A DNA stretch of 64,000 nt from positions 372,001-436,000 of the forward strand of contig NZ_JAHFZZ010000009.1 of assembly GCF_018603905.1 (NCBI RefSeq). Direction: 5' to 3'. Below are positions 45,662-53,530 of this stretch, piece after piece (the first letter of the stretch is position 1; each line of letters starts with the position of its first letter). The notes below the pieces were generated by a model that saw only the letters and a list, made by a program, of their open reading frames with translations, was not told where the DNA came from and ran no database searches. Position numbers and translations under genes: made by a program. The DNA comes from Nonomuraea sp. NEAU-A123 (lineage in GTDB: Bacteria; Actinomycetota; Actinomycetes; Streptosporangiales; Streptosporangiaceae).

Positions 45662-46518
45662 CCCAGTTCGACAGGATCGGCATCGTGGGCTGCGGGGTGA
45701 TGGGCTCCGGCCTCGCCGACGTGTGCGCCCGCGCGGGCCTCGACGTGCGGATCGCGGTCTCCACAGAGGCGTCCGTGCCCCCGGGACGGCGTCGCCTGCT
45801 CAAGTCACTCGACCGCGGCCTGCGCAAAGGGACGATCACCGAGGAGGAGCGGGACGCGGCGATGGCACGCGTCGTCTTCACCGCCAACCTCAACGATCTC
45901 GGCGATCGGCAGCTCGTCTTCGAGGCCGTCCCCGAGCAGGAGTCGACCAAGCTCGACCTGTTCGGCGCGCTGGACAAGATCGTGGAACTCCCCGACGCCA
46001 TCCTGGCGTCCAACACCTCGTCCATTCCGATCATCAGGCTCGCGCGCGCGACCGGCCGGCCCGGCCAGGTCATCGGTGTGCATTTCTTCAACCCCGTGCC
46101 CGTGCTCTCGCTGGTGGAGCTGACCGGGTCGCTGCTGACGACGGATCAGACGAAGGTCCGGACCGAGTCGTTCGTCACCGCGACGCTCGGCAAGCAGGTG
46201 ATCCAGTCAGCCGACCGCGCGGGGTTCGTGGTGAACGCCCTGCTGATCCCCTATCTCCTGGCGGCCATGAGAATGGTGGAGTCCGGGTTCGCCTCCGCGG
46301 AGGTCGTCGACCGCGGCATGGTGCTGGGCTGCTCCCATCCCATGGGCCCGCTGAGCCTGGCCGATCTGATCGGGCTCGACACGGTGGCCTCCATCGCCGA
46401 CGCGTTGTACGACGAGTTCAAGGAGCCGAGCTACTCACCGCCACCGGTCCTGCTGCGCATGGTGGAGGGCGGGCTGCTGGGCAGGAAGTCCGGCCGCGGG
46501 TTCTACGACTATTCCTAG
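45658..46518 (+). CDS. 3-hydroxyacyl-CoA (3-hydroxybutyryl-CoA) dehydrogenase
   Basis: A 286-residue FadB/Hbd-type dehydrogenase. The N-terminal NAD(P) Rossmann motif is IGIVGCGVMGSGLA, the active-site segment is GVHFFNPVPVLSLVE, and the C-terminal helical domain contains HPMGPLSLADLIGLD. It should reduce acetoacetyl-CoA to 3-hydroxybutyryl-CoA, which after dehydration feeds CCR. Sequence and length match 3-hydroxybutyryl-CoA dehydrogenases. ATG follows GGAGG by four bases and overlaps the KAS III stop as ATGA, so the two are coupled. It is last in the ethylmalonyl operon and converges on the thioesterase gene; the two stops overlap in CTAG at 46515-46518, leaving no room for a terminator. 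Confidence 0.92.
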   Translation: MTQFDRIGIVGCGVMGSGLADVCARAGLDVRIAVSTEASVPPGRRRLLKSLDRGLRKGTITEEERDAAMARVVFTANLNDLGDRQLVFEAVPEQESTKLDLFGALDKIVELPDAILASNTSSIPIIRLARATGRPGQVIGVHFFNPVPVLSLVELTGSLLTTDQTKVRTESFVTATLGKQVIQSADRAGFVVNALLIPYLLAAMRMVESGFASAEVVDRGMVLGCSHPMGPLSLADLIGLDTVASIADALYDEFKEPSYSPPPVLLRMVEGGLLGRKSGRGFYDYS

Positions 46519-47294
46519 ACCCGCTGATCGAAGGCTCGCAGCGCCCCGCGCATCCGGTCGACGACGAGGGCGATGACCTCCCTCGCGTGATCCACGAGAT
46601 AGAAGTGATCGCCGGGGAAGGTACGCAGCTCGAATCCCGCCGCGGTGTGGTCGCGCCATGCCCGGGCCTCATCGACACTGACCTTGGGATCCTCCTCGCC
46701 TCTGAGAGCGAAGATGGGACAGGACAGTCTCGGCCCGGGCAGGTAGCGATAGGTGTCCAGCGCCCGGTAGTCGCTCCTCAGCGCGGGCAGTATCGCGCGG
46801 ACGAACTCGTCGTCGCCCAGCACCTGCGCGTGGGTGCCGCCTAACGTGCGCACCTCGCCCAGCAGCCATTCGTCCGACCGCCGCTGAGGACCGGCGGGGC
46901 GGAGCACCGATGGCGCGGGCCGCCCCGACGCGAACAGCCCCAGCAGCAGGGCCGTGTCACTCCGGTCAAGCCTGCGGGCCACCTCGAAGGCGACGGTCGC
47001 GCCCATGCTGTGCCCGAACAGCGCCACGGGCAGACCGGTCCACGGCCGCAACGTCTCCACGACGCGATCGGCCAGTTCTCCGATGCTCTCGACGCCGGGC
47101 TCACCGCGCCTGTCCTGCCTGCCGGGGAGCTGGACCGCCAGGACCTCCACCGACGGCGGCGTCATCCCCGAGACCGGGAAATAGAAGCTGGCCGCGCCGC
47201 CGGCGTGCGGCAGGCAGACGAGTACGGACGACGCCTCGGGCGAAGGATGATAACGCCGGATCCAGGCCTCATCAGTGTTTACCGCGTCACTCAC
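46515..47294 (-). CDS. Type II thioesterase
   Basis: A 259-residue alpha/beta hydrolase of the PKS/NRPS editing thioesterase family. The entrance motif is CLPHAGGAASFYFP, the nucleophile is FGHSMGATVAFEVA, an acid lies in the ALRGEEDPKVS region and the His in PGDHFYLVDH. Such enzymes clear misprimed or decarboxylated acyl groups from carrier proteins, useful here because the loading ACP is primed in trans. GTG start at 47294 with an AAGGG nine or so bases upstream. It converges on the 3-hydroxyacyl-CoA dehydrogenase and is divergent from the LAL regulator across a 449-bp region with AGGGG half-sites. Confidence 0.92.
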   Translation of the reverse strand: MSDAVNTDEAWIRRYHPSPEASSVLVCLPHAGGAASFYFPVSGMTPPSVEVLAVQLPGRQDRRGEPGVESIGELADRVVETLRPWTGLPVALFGHSMGATVAFEVARRLDRSDTALLLGLFASGRPAPSVLRPAGPQRRSDEWLLGEVRTLGGTHAQVLGDDEFVRAILPALRSDYRALDTYRYLPGPRLSCPIFALRGEEDPKVSVDEARAWRDHTAAGFELRTFPGDHFYLVDHAREVIALVVDRMRGALRAFDQRV

Positions 47295-47499
47295 GGCAAT
47301 CCCTTTCTCGATCGTTTCGGACCGGGTTAAACCAAGAAAAGCTGTGGACTATATCCGCGGGAACTCGCTGATTCACCTTGGCCGAACCGGCGTGTGAAAT
47401 CCCTTACCCACCGCCAACAGCCGTGCACATTCCACCCTGCTATCTTTACGATGAACAGGAGAATAACTCATTCAGTCCGGACGCGCAGGCTAGGCCACA

Positions 47500-47540
47500 C
47501 CCCTAGGTTTTGCCCGTCGGGTAAGGGGCGCCAAGGGGGG
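47500..47540 (+). promoter_or_regulatory. AGGGG-type repeats between thioesterase and LAL regulator
   Basis: CCCCT at 47500 reads toward the minus-strand thioesterase. AAGGGG at 47523 and 47533 reads toward the regulator, with a 10-bp period that shifts to 11 within the G-run. Less regular than the sites at 16668 and 35813. Confidence 0.4.
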
Positions 47541-47570
47541 TTTCGTTTCCGCAGGCGCATCCGTGACGAA

Positions 47571-47603
47571 GTGATGAAATAGCGGACCCCGACGTGATGA
47601 AAT
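47571..47603. repeat. 10-bp direct repeat upstream of the LAL promoter
   Basis: GTGATGAAAT occurs at 47571-47580 and 47594-47603, 23 bases apart, about two helical turns, 32 bases before TTGACA. A regulator-binding pair is possible. Confidence 0.45.
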
Positions 47604-47634
47604 CCGCGAAACTCCCGAGTTTTGTCCGAATGTA

Positions 47635-47662
47635 TTGACAGGCGGCGTGGCGGCGGTACGAG
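47635..47662 (+). promoter_or_regulatory. Candidate promoter of the LAL regulator
   Basis: TTGACA at 47635-47640 matches the -35 consensus. TACGAG at 47657-47662, 16 bases on, is a poor -10. The regulator ATG is 82 bases further. Confidence 0.4.
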
Positions 47663-47705
47663 AATGATAAGAAAGGGTTCGTGCCAGGGCCTGAGACGAG
47701 CACGA

Positions 47706-47727
47706 CCCCTCATACTGGCGTAAGGGG
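47706..47727 (+). promoter_or_regulatory. AGGGG half-sites in the LAL leader
   Basis: CCCCT at 47706 and AAGGGG at 47722 lie within 20-40 bases of the regulator ATG, in opposite orientations. Possible autoregulatory site; weak on its own. Confidence 0.3.
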
Positions 47728-47743
47728 GCGAACGAGAAAGACG

Positions 47744-50494
47744 ATGACCCTCATCGAGCGTGACCACGAAATCACAGATCTGGACGATCTGCTAAGGGAC
47801 TGCATTCACGGCAAAGGCCGGGTCATGGTGATCACGGGACCCACCGGGGTCGGCAAGACCGAACTGGCCTACACCTTCAGCCAGCGCGCGGCCGCGGCCG
47901 GCATCACCTGGCTGAGCGCCACCTGCTCACGGACCGACCGCACACTTCCGCTCGGGATGGCCAGTCAGAGCTTCCACAGCGCGGCCTTGCCGATCGAGCA
48001 CGCCTCGGAGGCGGCCCGGCTGATCGAGGAGGCCGCCTTCAGCGCGAAGTCGATCGGCGAGTCGCCGCACAATCCCGATTGGCTGCACACCGTACAGGGG
48101 CTGTGGTCGATAGTCCTGGAGCTCTCCACCAGCTCGCCGGTGCTCATCACCGTCGACGACGTCGAATATTCGGACGCATTGTCATGGCAGCTCCTGCTTA
48201 ATTTCGTACAACGGCTCAACAATGCCAATGTATTCGTCGTGGTGACGGCGACCGAGAATCCACAGGGGATGGATCCGCTTATTGAGATAGACCTGATGCG
48301 CCATCCGCACTGCCGGCACATGAGACTGGGCACGCTTTCCCGGGAGGGCGTCACCAAGATGCTCTGCAAGTCCATGGACCAGGAGACGGCGGAGAAACTC
48401 GGCCCGGATTTCCACAAGGCCGGCGGTGGCAATCCGCTGCTCGTCGAGGCGCTGGTCGAGGACTACCTGCACGAGTCGGGCGAATCGCATTCGCTGGTCA
48501 TTGGAGATGCCTTCTCCCGGTCGGTGCGCGCCCTCCTGCATCGCACCGACCCGACCTCGCTGCGCACCGCCCGCGGCCTCGCCGTACTCGGCGATCTCGC
48601 TTTTCCGAACCTGCTGGCCGAATTGCTGGAACTTCCGCCGGCGACCGTTCAGCAGACTCTCAACTATCTCGCCGCCGTCGGTATCGTCGATGGAGCGAGC
48701 TTCTGCCATCCGGAGACCCGGTCGGCCGTTCTCGACGACCTCGACCCCGAGCAGCGCAAGGACATGCACCGGCGCGCCGCCCAGCTCCTCCACACGGAGG
48801 GAGCGGCCAGCACCGCGGTCGCCGAGCACCTCATCCACGCCGCCGACGGCCTGGAGCCCTGGGCGATGATGGAGCTGCGCGAAGCCGCCGACCAGACGCT
48901 GCTCAACGACGAGCACGAGTTCGCCATCCAATGCCTGAGACTGGCGATCGACCTGTGTCACGACGACGCGCGGCGGGCGGCCCTGCGGGCCTCGCTCGCG
49001 CGGACTGAGTGGCTGGTCAATCCCGCGGCCACCGCCCAGCACCTCGACCCGCTCATGGCGATGGCGCGAGAGGGCCACCTCGGGTTCGAAGACGTCCGCA
49101 TGCTGCTGAGGTTCTTCCTGTGGCACGGGCGGCTCGAGGAGGCCGCAGAGGCGCTGCGGCGGCTGAACGCCATGGCCGCCGAATCCGGCGAGAAGGAGAC
49201 CCTCTTCCGGCTCGGCGTCGCTCATCAGTGGCTGGCTTCGGCCTTTCCCCCGCTTCTGCTCGATGCGGCGGACACCTCTATTGACACCGCCAAACCGGCA
49301 GCCGGCGTATGGCAGCTGCAAGGAGCCGCCCTTTTGTCCGGTTTTCTGAGAACGGAGGAGGACGAGCATAAGATTGCGACCGCCGAACGCGTCCTCCAGT
49401 CCGCCACGCTGGACGATGCGAATCTTGAAGCCGTGGAATCCTCCATTTTCACCCTGCTCTACTCCGATCAGGCGGATCGAGCGGCCCCACTCTGTGATGT
49501 CCTGCTCGAAGAAGCCGTCCAGCGACGCTCCCCCACCTGGCGGGCCGTGCTGGCCGGCCTCCGAGCGCACATCGCCATTCGCCAGGGGGATCTAGCGATT
49601 GCCCATAAATATGCCTCTATCGCACTGAATGTATTACCGAGTCGGAGTATGGGGATTCATATCGGCTTGCCGTTGGCCGCCTTGATCCGCACCAACACCG
49701 AAATGGGGAAGTTCGATGTCGCGACCCAACTGCTCAGACATCCCATCCCCGCGGCGATCTATCAGAGCCGGTTCGGGTTGCACTATCTCCAGGCACGGGC
49801 CTATTTCCACCTGGCGACGGGCCTTTCGCACGCGGCTCTCAACGACTTCCTGAGCTGCGGGAGGCTCATGCGCGCCTGGAACCTCGACACACCCGTGCTG
49901 GCGCCCTGGCGCCAGGGCGCGGCCGCCGCGCTCATGCAGATGGGCCAGCCGAACCAGGCGCGAGCCCTCCTCGAGGAACCGTACGACCTGCCCGGCGCCG
50001 ACTCGCTCAGAGCGAAGGGGGCCACACTCCGACTGCTGGCCGGCACCGGCGACCTCAAGAAGCGGCCGGCTCTGCTCAGGGAGGCCGTCGACATGCTCCA
50101 GAGCGCCGGAGACCGGCTGGAGATGGCCTACGCGCTCGTCGACCTGACCCATGCCTTCAACGAGATCGGCGAGCTCCACAAGGCCCGGATGATCGGCTAC
50201 TGGGCCGACCGGGTGGCCGACGAGTGCCAGGCGGAACCGCTGCGCTGGGCGGTACGGCAGGACGATCCGGCCGAGCAGGAGACGGAGGACACCGAGAGCA
50301 TGGGCCTGCTGAGCGACGCCGAGCAGCGCGTGGCCTCCCTCGCGGCGCTGGGCTACACCAACCGGGAGATCTCCCGGAAGATCTACATCACGGTCAGCAC
50401 CGTCGAGCAGCATCTGACCCGGATCTACCGCAAGCTCAACGTCCGTGGCCGAAGGGACCTGCCCGCGCAGTTCTCCTATGTGGAACTACGCTGA
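47744..50494 (+). CDS. LAL-family transcriptional regulator (AAA + LuxR HTH)
   Basis: A 916-residue large LuxR-type activator. The N-terminal ATPase module shows Walker A GPTGVGKT (32-39) and Walker B VLITVDDVE near 130. A long helical TPR-like middle follows, then a C-terminal LuxR HTH (last 65 residues: LSDAEQRVASLAALGYTNREISRKIYITVSTVEQHL). It is the only pathway-type activator in the window and probably switches on the cluster. ATG at 47744 begins MTLIERDHEI as in related LALs; an in-frame GTG at 47681 would add 21 residues with no homology. A TTA codon at 49634-49636 (codon 631) suggests bldA control. It converges on the MFS gene with one base between stops. Confidence 0.93.
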   Translation: MTLIERDHEITDLDDLLRDCIHGKGRVMVITGPTGVGKTELAYTFSQRAAAAGITWLSATCSRTDRTLPLGMASQSFHSAALPIEHASEAARLIEEAAFSAKSIGESPHNPDWLHTVQGLWSIVLELSTSSPVLITVDDVEYSDALSWQLLLNFVQRLNNANVFVVVTATENPQGMDPLIEIDLMRHPHCRHMRLGTLSREGVTKMLCKSMDQETAEKLGPDFHKAGGGNPLLVEALVEDYLHESGESHSLVIGDAFSRSVRALLHRTDPTSLRTARGLAVLGDLAFPNLLAELLELPPATVQQTLNYLAAVGIVDGASFCHPETRSAVLDDLDPEQRKDMHRRAAQLLHTEGAASTAVAEHLIHAADGLEPWAMMELREAADQTLLNDEHEFAIQCLRLAIDLCHDDARRAALRASLARTEWLVNPAATAQHLDPLMAMAREGHLGFEDVRMLLRFFLWHGRLEEAAEALRRLNAMAAESGEKETLFRLGVAHQWLASAFPPLLLDAADTSIDTAKPAAGVWQLQGAALLSGFLRTEEDEHKIATAERVLQSATLDDANLEAVESSIFTLLYSDQADRAAPLCDVLLEEAVQRRSPTWRAVLAGLRAHIAIRQGDLAIAHKYASIALNVLPSRSMGIHIGLPLAALIRTNTEMGKFDVATQLLRHPIPAAIYQSRFGLHYLQARAYFHLATGLSHAALNDFLSCGRLMRAWNLDTPVLAPWRQGAAAALMQMGQPNQARALLEEPYDLPGADSLRAKGATLRLLAGTGDLKKRPALLREAVDMLQSAGDRLEMAYALVDLTHAFNEIGELHKARMIGYWADRVADECQAEPLRWAVRQDDPAEQETEDTESMGLLSDAEQRVASLAALGYTNREISRKIYITVSTVEQHLTRIYRKLNVRGRRDLPAQFSYVELR

Positions 50495-50495
50495 C

Positions 50496-52025
50496 TCAGC
50501 TCGCCTGATCGGCGTTCTCCTCGATGGTCACGTGCCGGAGCTGGATCGCGGCCATGACGGCCGTGGCCACCAGGACGACCGCACCCGAGATCGCGGCCAC
50601 CCGCATGCCCTCGGTGAAGGCCGTACGCGCTGTATGGAGCAGGGCCGCCCGCGCCTGTTCCGGAAGCTGGGCGGCCACCTCGACCGCCCCGCCGAGCGTT
50701 TCGCGCGCCGTCTGGGCGGCCTCAGGGGGCAGCCCGGCCGGAACGTCGAACGACCAGCGGTAGATCGCCAGCCCGAGGCTGCCCAGGACCGCGACGCCGA
50801 GGGCGGCGCCGAACTCGGTACCGGCCTCAAGCACCGCCGACGCCGAGCCGGCCCGCTCCTCCGGCGCCACCGTGACGACCAGATCGGAGGCCACCGCCTG
50901 AACGGCGCCGAGTCCGGCGCCCAGCAGCCCCAGGCCGATCACCAGTATCTGGATGCCCGGTTCCCCTTCGAGCTGTGAGAGCACCGCGAACCCCGCACCC
51001 GCGAGCAGCATGCCGCCGCCGATGACGAACCCGGGGCGCGCCCATCGCACCACCACCACAGCCAGCATCGATCCGACGAGGGCCATGCCCGCGGCGGGCA
51101 ACGTCAGTATCCCCGCGACGAACGGGCGCAGCCCCAGCACCAGTTGCAGGTATTGCGCGATGAAGTAGAACAGCCCCATGAGGGCGAAGATGGCGAGCGT
51201 GCTGGTGATCAGCGAGATGCCGAACCCCTTGTCCGCGAACAGGCGCAGATCGAGCATCGGGTCGGTCAGCGTGCGCTGCCTCCAGACGAACGAGGCGCCG
51301 GCGGCCAGGCCCACGACGACGCCGAGCACGGCGGTCGAGCTCAGGCCCTGTTCGGCGATGTCCTTCACTCCGTAGACGATCGGGAGCACGGCTACCAGCG
51401 TCAGTGCGGCGCTCACCATGTCGAGCCGGCCGGCCTGCGGATCGCGATATTCCGGCAGCAGGATCGGCCCGAGCACCAACAGCAGGAGCATGATCGGCAC
51501 GTTGATCAGGAACACCGAGCCCCACCAGAATCTCTCCAGCATCCACCCGCCCACGATCGGGCCGAGCACGCTGCCCCCGGAGAAGCCGGCGGCCCAGATC
51601 GCGATGGCCAGCCGGCGCTGCCGAGGCTGGTGGAACATGTTGCGGATCAACGCCAGGGTGGACGGCATGAGGGTCGCGGCCGCCGCCCCTTGCAGGGCAC
51701 GCAGGACGATGAGCATCTCGGCGCTGGGCGCGTAGGCGGCCGCGGCGGACGTGATCCCGAAGACGGCGGCGCCGATGAGCAACAGGCGCCGGCGGCCGAT
51801 CCTGTCGCCGAGCGTGCCCATGACGATCAGCAGCCCCGCCAGCCAGAAGGCGTAGATGTCGACGATCCAGAGCTGCTCGGCCCCGCTCGGCTGGAGATCC
51901 GCGCTGAGGAACGGCAGCGCGAAGTAGAGGACCGTGACGGTGATGGAGATCAGCAGGACGGGCAGGACAAGAACTGACAGTCCTATCCACTCTCGTCGTC
52001 CGGCGATCTTTGACTCCGTTTCCAT
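50496..52025 (-). CDS. MFS drug exporter, DHA2 (14-TM) type
   Basis: A 509-residue membrane protein with about 14 hydrophobic segments. The loop motif GTLGDRIGRRRLLLIG and the helix-5 motif GGSVLGPIVGGWMLE mark drug:H+ antiporters of the QacA/SmvA class. It probably exports the macrolactam or a toxic intermediate. The ATG at 52025 has AGGAG six bases upstream; a longer in-frame start at 52058 would cross a palindromic operator candidate. It is divergent from a TetR regulator with two inverted repeats in the 240-bp gap, the usual layout of a repressor controlling its own exporter. No AGGGG repeats are present, so regulation appears separate from the biosynthetic units. Confidence 0.93.
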   Translation of the reverse strand: METESKIAGRREWIGLSVLVLPVLLISITVTVLYFALPFLSADLQPSGAEQLWIVDIYAFWLAGLLIVMGTLGDRIGRRRLLLIGAAVFGITSAAAAYAPSAEMLIVLRALQGAAAATLMPSTLALIRNMFHQPRQRRLAIAIWAAGFSGGSVLGPIVGGWMLERFWWGSVFLINVPIMLLLLVLGPILLPEYRDPQAGRLDMVSAALTLVAVLPIVYGVKDIAEQGLSSTAVLGVVVGLAAGASFVWRQRTLTDPMLDLRLFADKGFGISLITSTLAIFALMGLFYFIAQYLQLVLGLRPFVAGILTLPAAGMALVGSMLAVVVVRWARPGFVIGGGMLLAGAGFAVLSQLEGEPGIQILVIGLGLLGAGLGAVQAVASDLVVTVAPEERAGSASAVLEAGTEFGAALGVAVLGSLGLAIYRWSFDVPAGLPPEAAQTARETLGGAVEVAAQLPEQARAALLHTARTAFTEGMRVAAISGAVVLVATAVMAAIQLRHVTIEENADQAS

Positions 52026-52046
52026 CCCACACTCCTCAGATACCGT

Positions 52047-52071
52047 GTATGAGTGCATACGACGTACTCAT
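52047..52071. promoter_or_regulatory. Nested inverted repeats upstream of the MFS gene (operator candidate)
   Basis: GTATG/CATAC is a perfect inverted repeat at 52047-52060 with a 4-base centre, and ATGAGT/ACTCAT a perfect one at 52049-52071 with 11 bases between. They lie 22-46 bases upstream of the exporter ATG, where a TetR dimer would block transcription. Confidence 0.55.
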
Positions 52072-52198
52072 CTCCGCCTCCGGCCGGACTTAGGACACGA
52101 ACCGGGCAATAAATTCCGGCAAAGCGGCATTGGCGGATATATATCACGCCTTTTCGGCGGAGCCTCCGCGCGTTCCATCACGCTTAGCGGTCAATTTC

Positions 52199-52216
52199 AT
52201 CACGAACTCATGTGAT
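52199..52216. promoter_or_regulatory. Inverted repeat upstream of the TetR gene
   Basis: ATCAC (52199-52203) and GTGAT (52212-52216) flank eight bases, directly before TAGAAT at 52216, a reasonable -10 for the regulator. A possible autoregulatory operator. Confidence 0.4.
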
Positions 52217-52265
52217 AGAATTTCACCAGATATCAAGATGCGCGTGACAAAATCTGTGAGGCCAG

Positions 52266-53195
52266 ATGCTCACCTGCGCAGAATGCGGCAGCCCGCTGTG
52301 TGCCGCACCTCGGGGGCGACGACCGCGATATTGTTCGCGGTCGTGCCAGGCTCGGGCATATAGAGCGCGTGTGGCCGCGCGCGCACGGCCCTGTTCCGAA
52401 GCGCCTCTCCCCGAGCCCGTCAGAGAAGACAACCGGCCACCCAAGCCCGAACCCGCTCCGCGAGCACCTCGCGAAGGGCTCACGTTGGAACGGATCGTGG
52501 GCACCGGCATCGAGATCGCCGATACCGAGGGTCTGGAGACGCTGTCCATGCGCCGGGTGGCGACCGAGCTCGGCGTGGGCACGATGTCCCTGTACCGATA
52601 CGTGACGAGCAAGGACGCGCTGATCGAATTGATGGTCGATCGCGTACACGGCGAGGACAAGAATCTGACGCCCGCCCCGGCCGACTGGCGGTCCCGGCTC
52701 GAACTGTCCGCGCTGCGGGAGTGGCGGCTCTATTCCCGGCATCCGTGGGTGCTGCAGGTCATCGCGACCCCGCAGCCGCCGCTCGGGCCGAACGTTCTGG
52801 CCGACCTCGAACGGGCCATGGACGCCCTGGACGGTCTCGGTCTCGATCCGGTGATGATGCACTGGGTGACCATCGCGGTAAGCGCTCAGGTACAAGGGGC
52901 CGCCCTGCTTCGTGTCAGCGAATGGGAGGCCGAACGGCGGACCGGAGTCACCACGCGGCAGTGGCGCGCGGCCAAGATGCCGATGCTGTCGGAGATTCTC
53001 GAATCCGGCCACTTCCCCATGCTGTCGAGCCTGGTGGAGAGGCAGGAGGAAGTGGCCCACATCGACGAATGGCTCTGGTTCAGCATTCGCCGCCTGCTCG
53101 ACGGGGTCGCCGTCTTCATCGAGGAGGGGGACGTTGAGGAGAGGGAGAAGGCCGGCCGGGCTGGACAGGAGCCGGATCTGCGAAAGGCGCTGTGA
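52266..53195 (+). CDS. TetR-family regulator with N-terminal zinc-finger-like segment
   Basis: A 309-residue repressor. The N-terminus MLTCAECGSPL and YCSRSCQARAYRARV carry two Cys pairs (CxxC and CxxxC) that look like a small zinc ribbon. A proline-rich linker (residues 43-70) leads to the TetR HTH (LETLSMRRVATELGVGTMSLYRYVTSKDAL) and a C-terminal ligand domain resembling TetR_C families. ATG at 52266 with GAGG four bases upstream. It is divergent from the DHA2 exporter and most likely represses it until ligand (perhaps the lactam) binds; this is inferred from layout. Start choice matters: using an internal start would drop the Cys segment, which is why the intact ribosome site is noted. Confidence 0.9.
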   Translation: MLTCAECGSPLCAAPRGRRPRYCSRSCQARAYRARVAARARPCSEAPLPEPVREDNRPPKPEPAPRAPREGLTLERIVGTGIEIADTEGLETLSMRRVATELGVGTMSLYRYVTSKDALIELMVDRVHGEDKNLTPAPADWRSRLELSALREWRLYSRHPWVLQVIATPQPPLGPNVLADLERAMDALDGLGLDPVMMHWVTIAVSAQVQGAALLRVSEWEAERRTGVTTRQWRAAKMPMLSEILESGHFPMLSSLVERQEEVAHIDEWLWFSIRRLLDGVAVFIEEGDVEEREKAGRAGQEPDLRKAL

Positions 53196-53208
53196 GACAC
53201 GGCCATAC

Positions 53209-53466
53209 TCATTCGGCCACTTTGGTGCGGGTGGTCCACCGGAAGATCGGCGGGTCGGCGGAATCCACGGATACGCTGACCCGCTCGAAATGCTCGTATC
53301 CACCATTGCGCGGAATCTTTATCTTTCCCGCTGAGACCACGTCGTGCATGACGTGGAGGGTTCGCGGAACATCGGCGGGGCCACCCTCGAGCGCGACCTC
53401 CACGGGTTCGCGCCGGGAGCGAGGCGGCACGGCGGACGAGGAGCCGTTGAAGGAGGGAACGGTCAT
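53209..53466 (-). CDS. Small conserved protein, DUF5988-like
   Basis: An 85-residue protein. The core VALEGGPADVPRTLHV, KIKIPRNGGYEHFERV and FRWTTRTKVAE resembles small actinomycete proteins I associate with DUF5988; the function is unknown to me. No membrane segment or signal peptide is visible. The ATG has GGAGG eight bases upstream, and the frame has normal codon use, so it is not a shadow. It follows rmlA by 62 bases on the same strand and may be in that transcription unit. It converges on the TetR gene with 13 bases between stops. Confidence 0.75.
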   Translation of the reverse strand: MTVPSFNGSSSAVPPRSRREPVEVALEGGPADVPRTLHVMHDVVSAGKIKIPRNGGYEHFERVSVSVDSADPPIFRWTTRTKVAE

Positions 53467-53506
53467 GTCGGGTACCTCCGATGATCGTGGCCGGCGGCCG
53501 GCCGTC

Positions 53507-53530
53507 GACGATCTCTGATGGACGATCTCT
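53507..53530. repeat. Tandem 10-bp repeat after rmlA
   Basis: GACGATCTCT occurs at 53507-53516 and 53521-53530 (14-bp period), overlapping the rmlA stop codon and preceding the small DUF5988-like gene. Significance unclear. Confidence 0.4.

Larger units (their letters stand above)
47295..47743 (+). other. 449-bp divergent control region, thioesterase/LAL regulator
   Basis: No gene recognised. It holds CCCCT/AAGGGG elements (47500-47540, 47706-47727), a 10-bp direct repeat GTGATGAAAT at 47571 and 47594, and a consensus -35 TTGACA at 47635 before the regulator. The part nearest the thioesterase (47295-47490) is AT-richer and shows no clear motif. Confidence 0.65.

Noticed and set aside
47681..47743. 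GTG start for the LAL regulator adding 21 residues
   Set aside because: The added residues look random and the ATG at 47744 matches the usual N-terminus of the family; not formally excluded.
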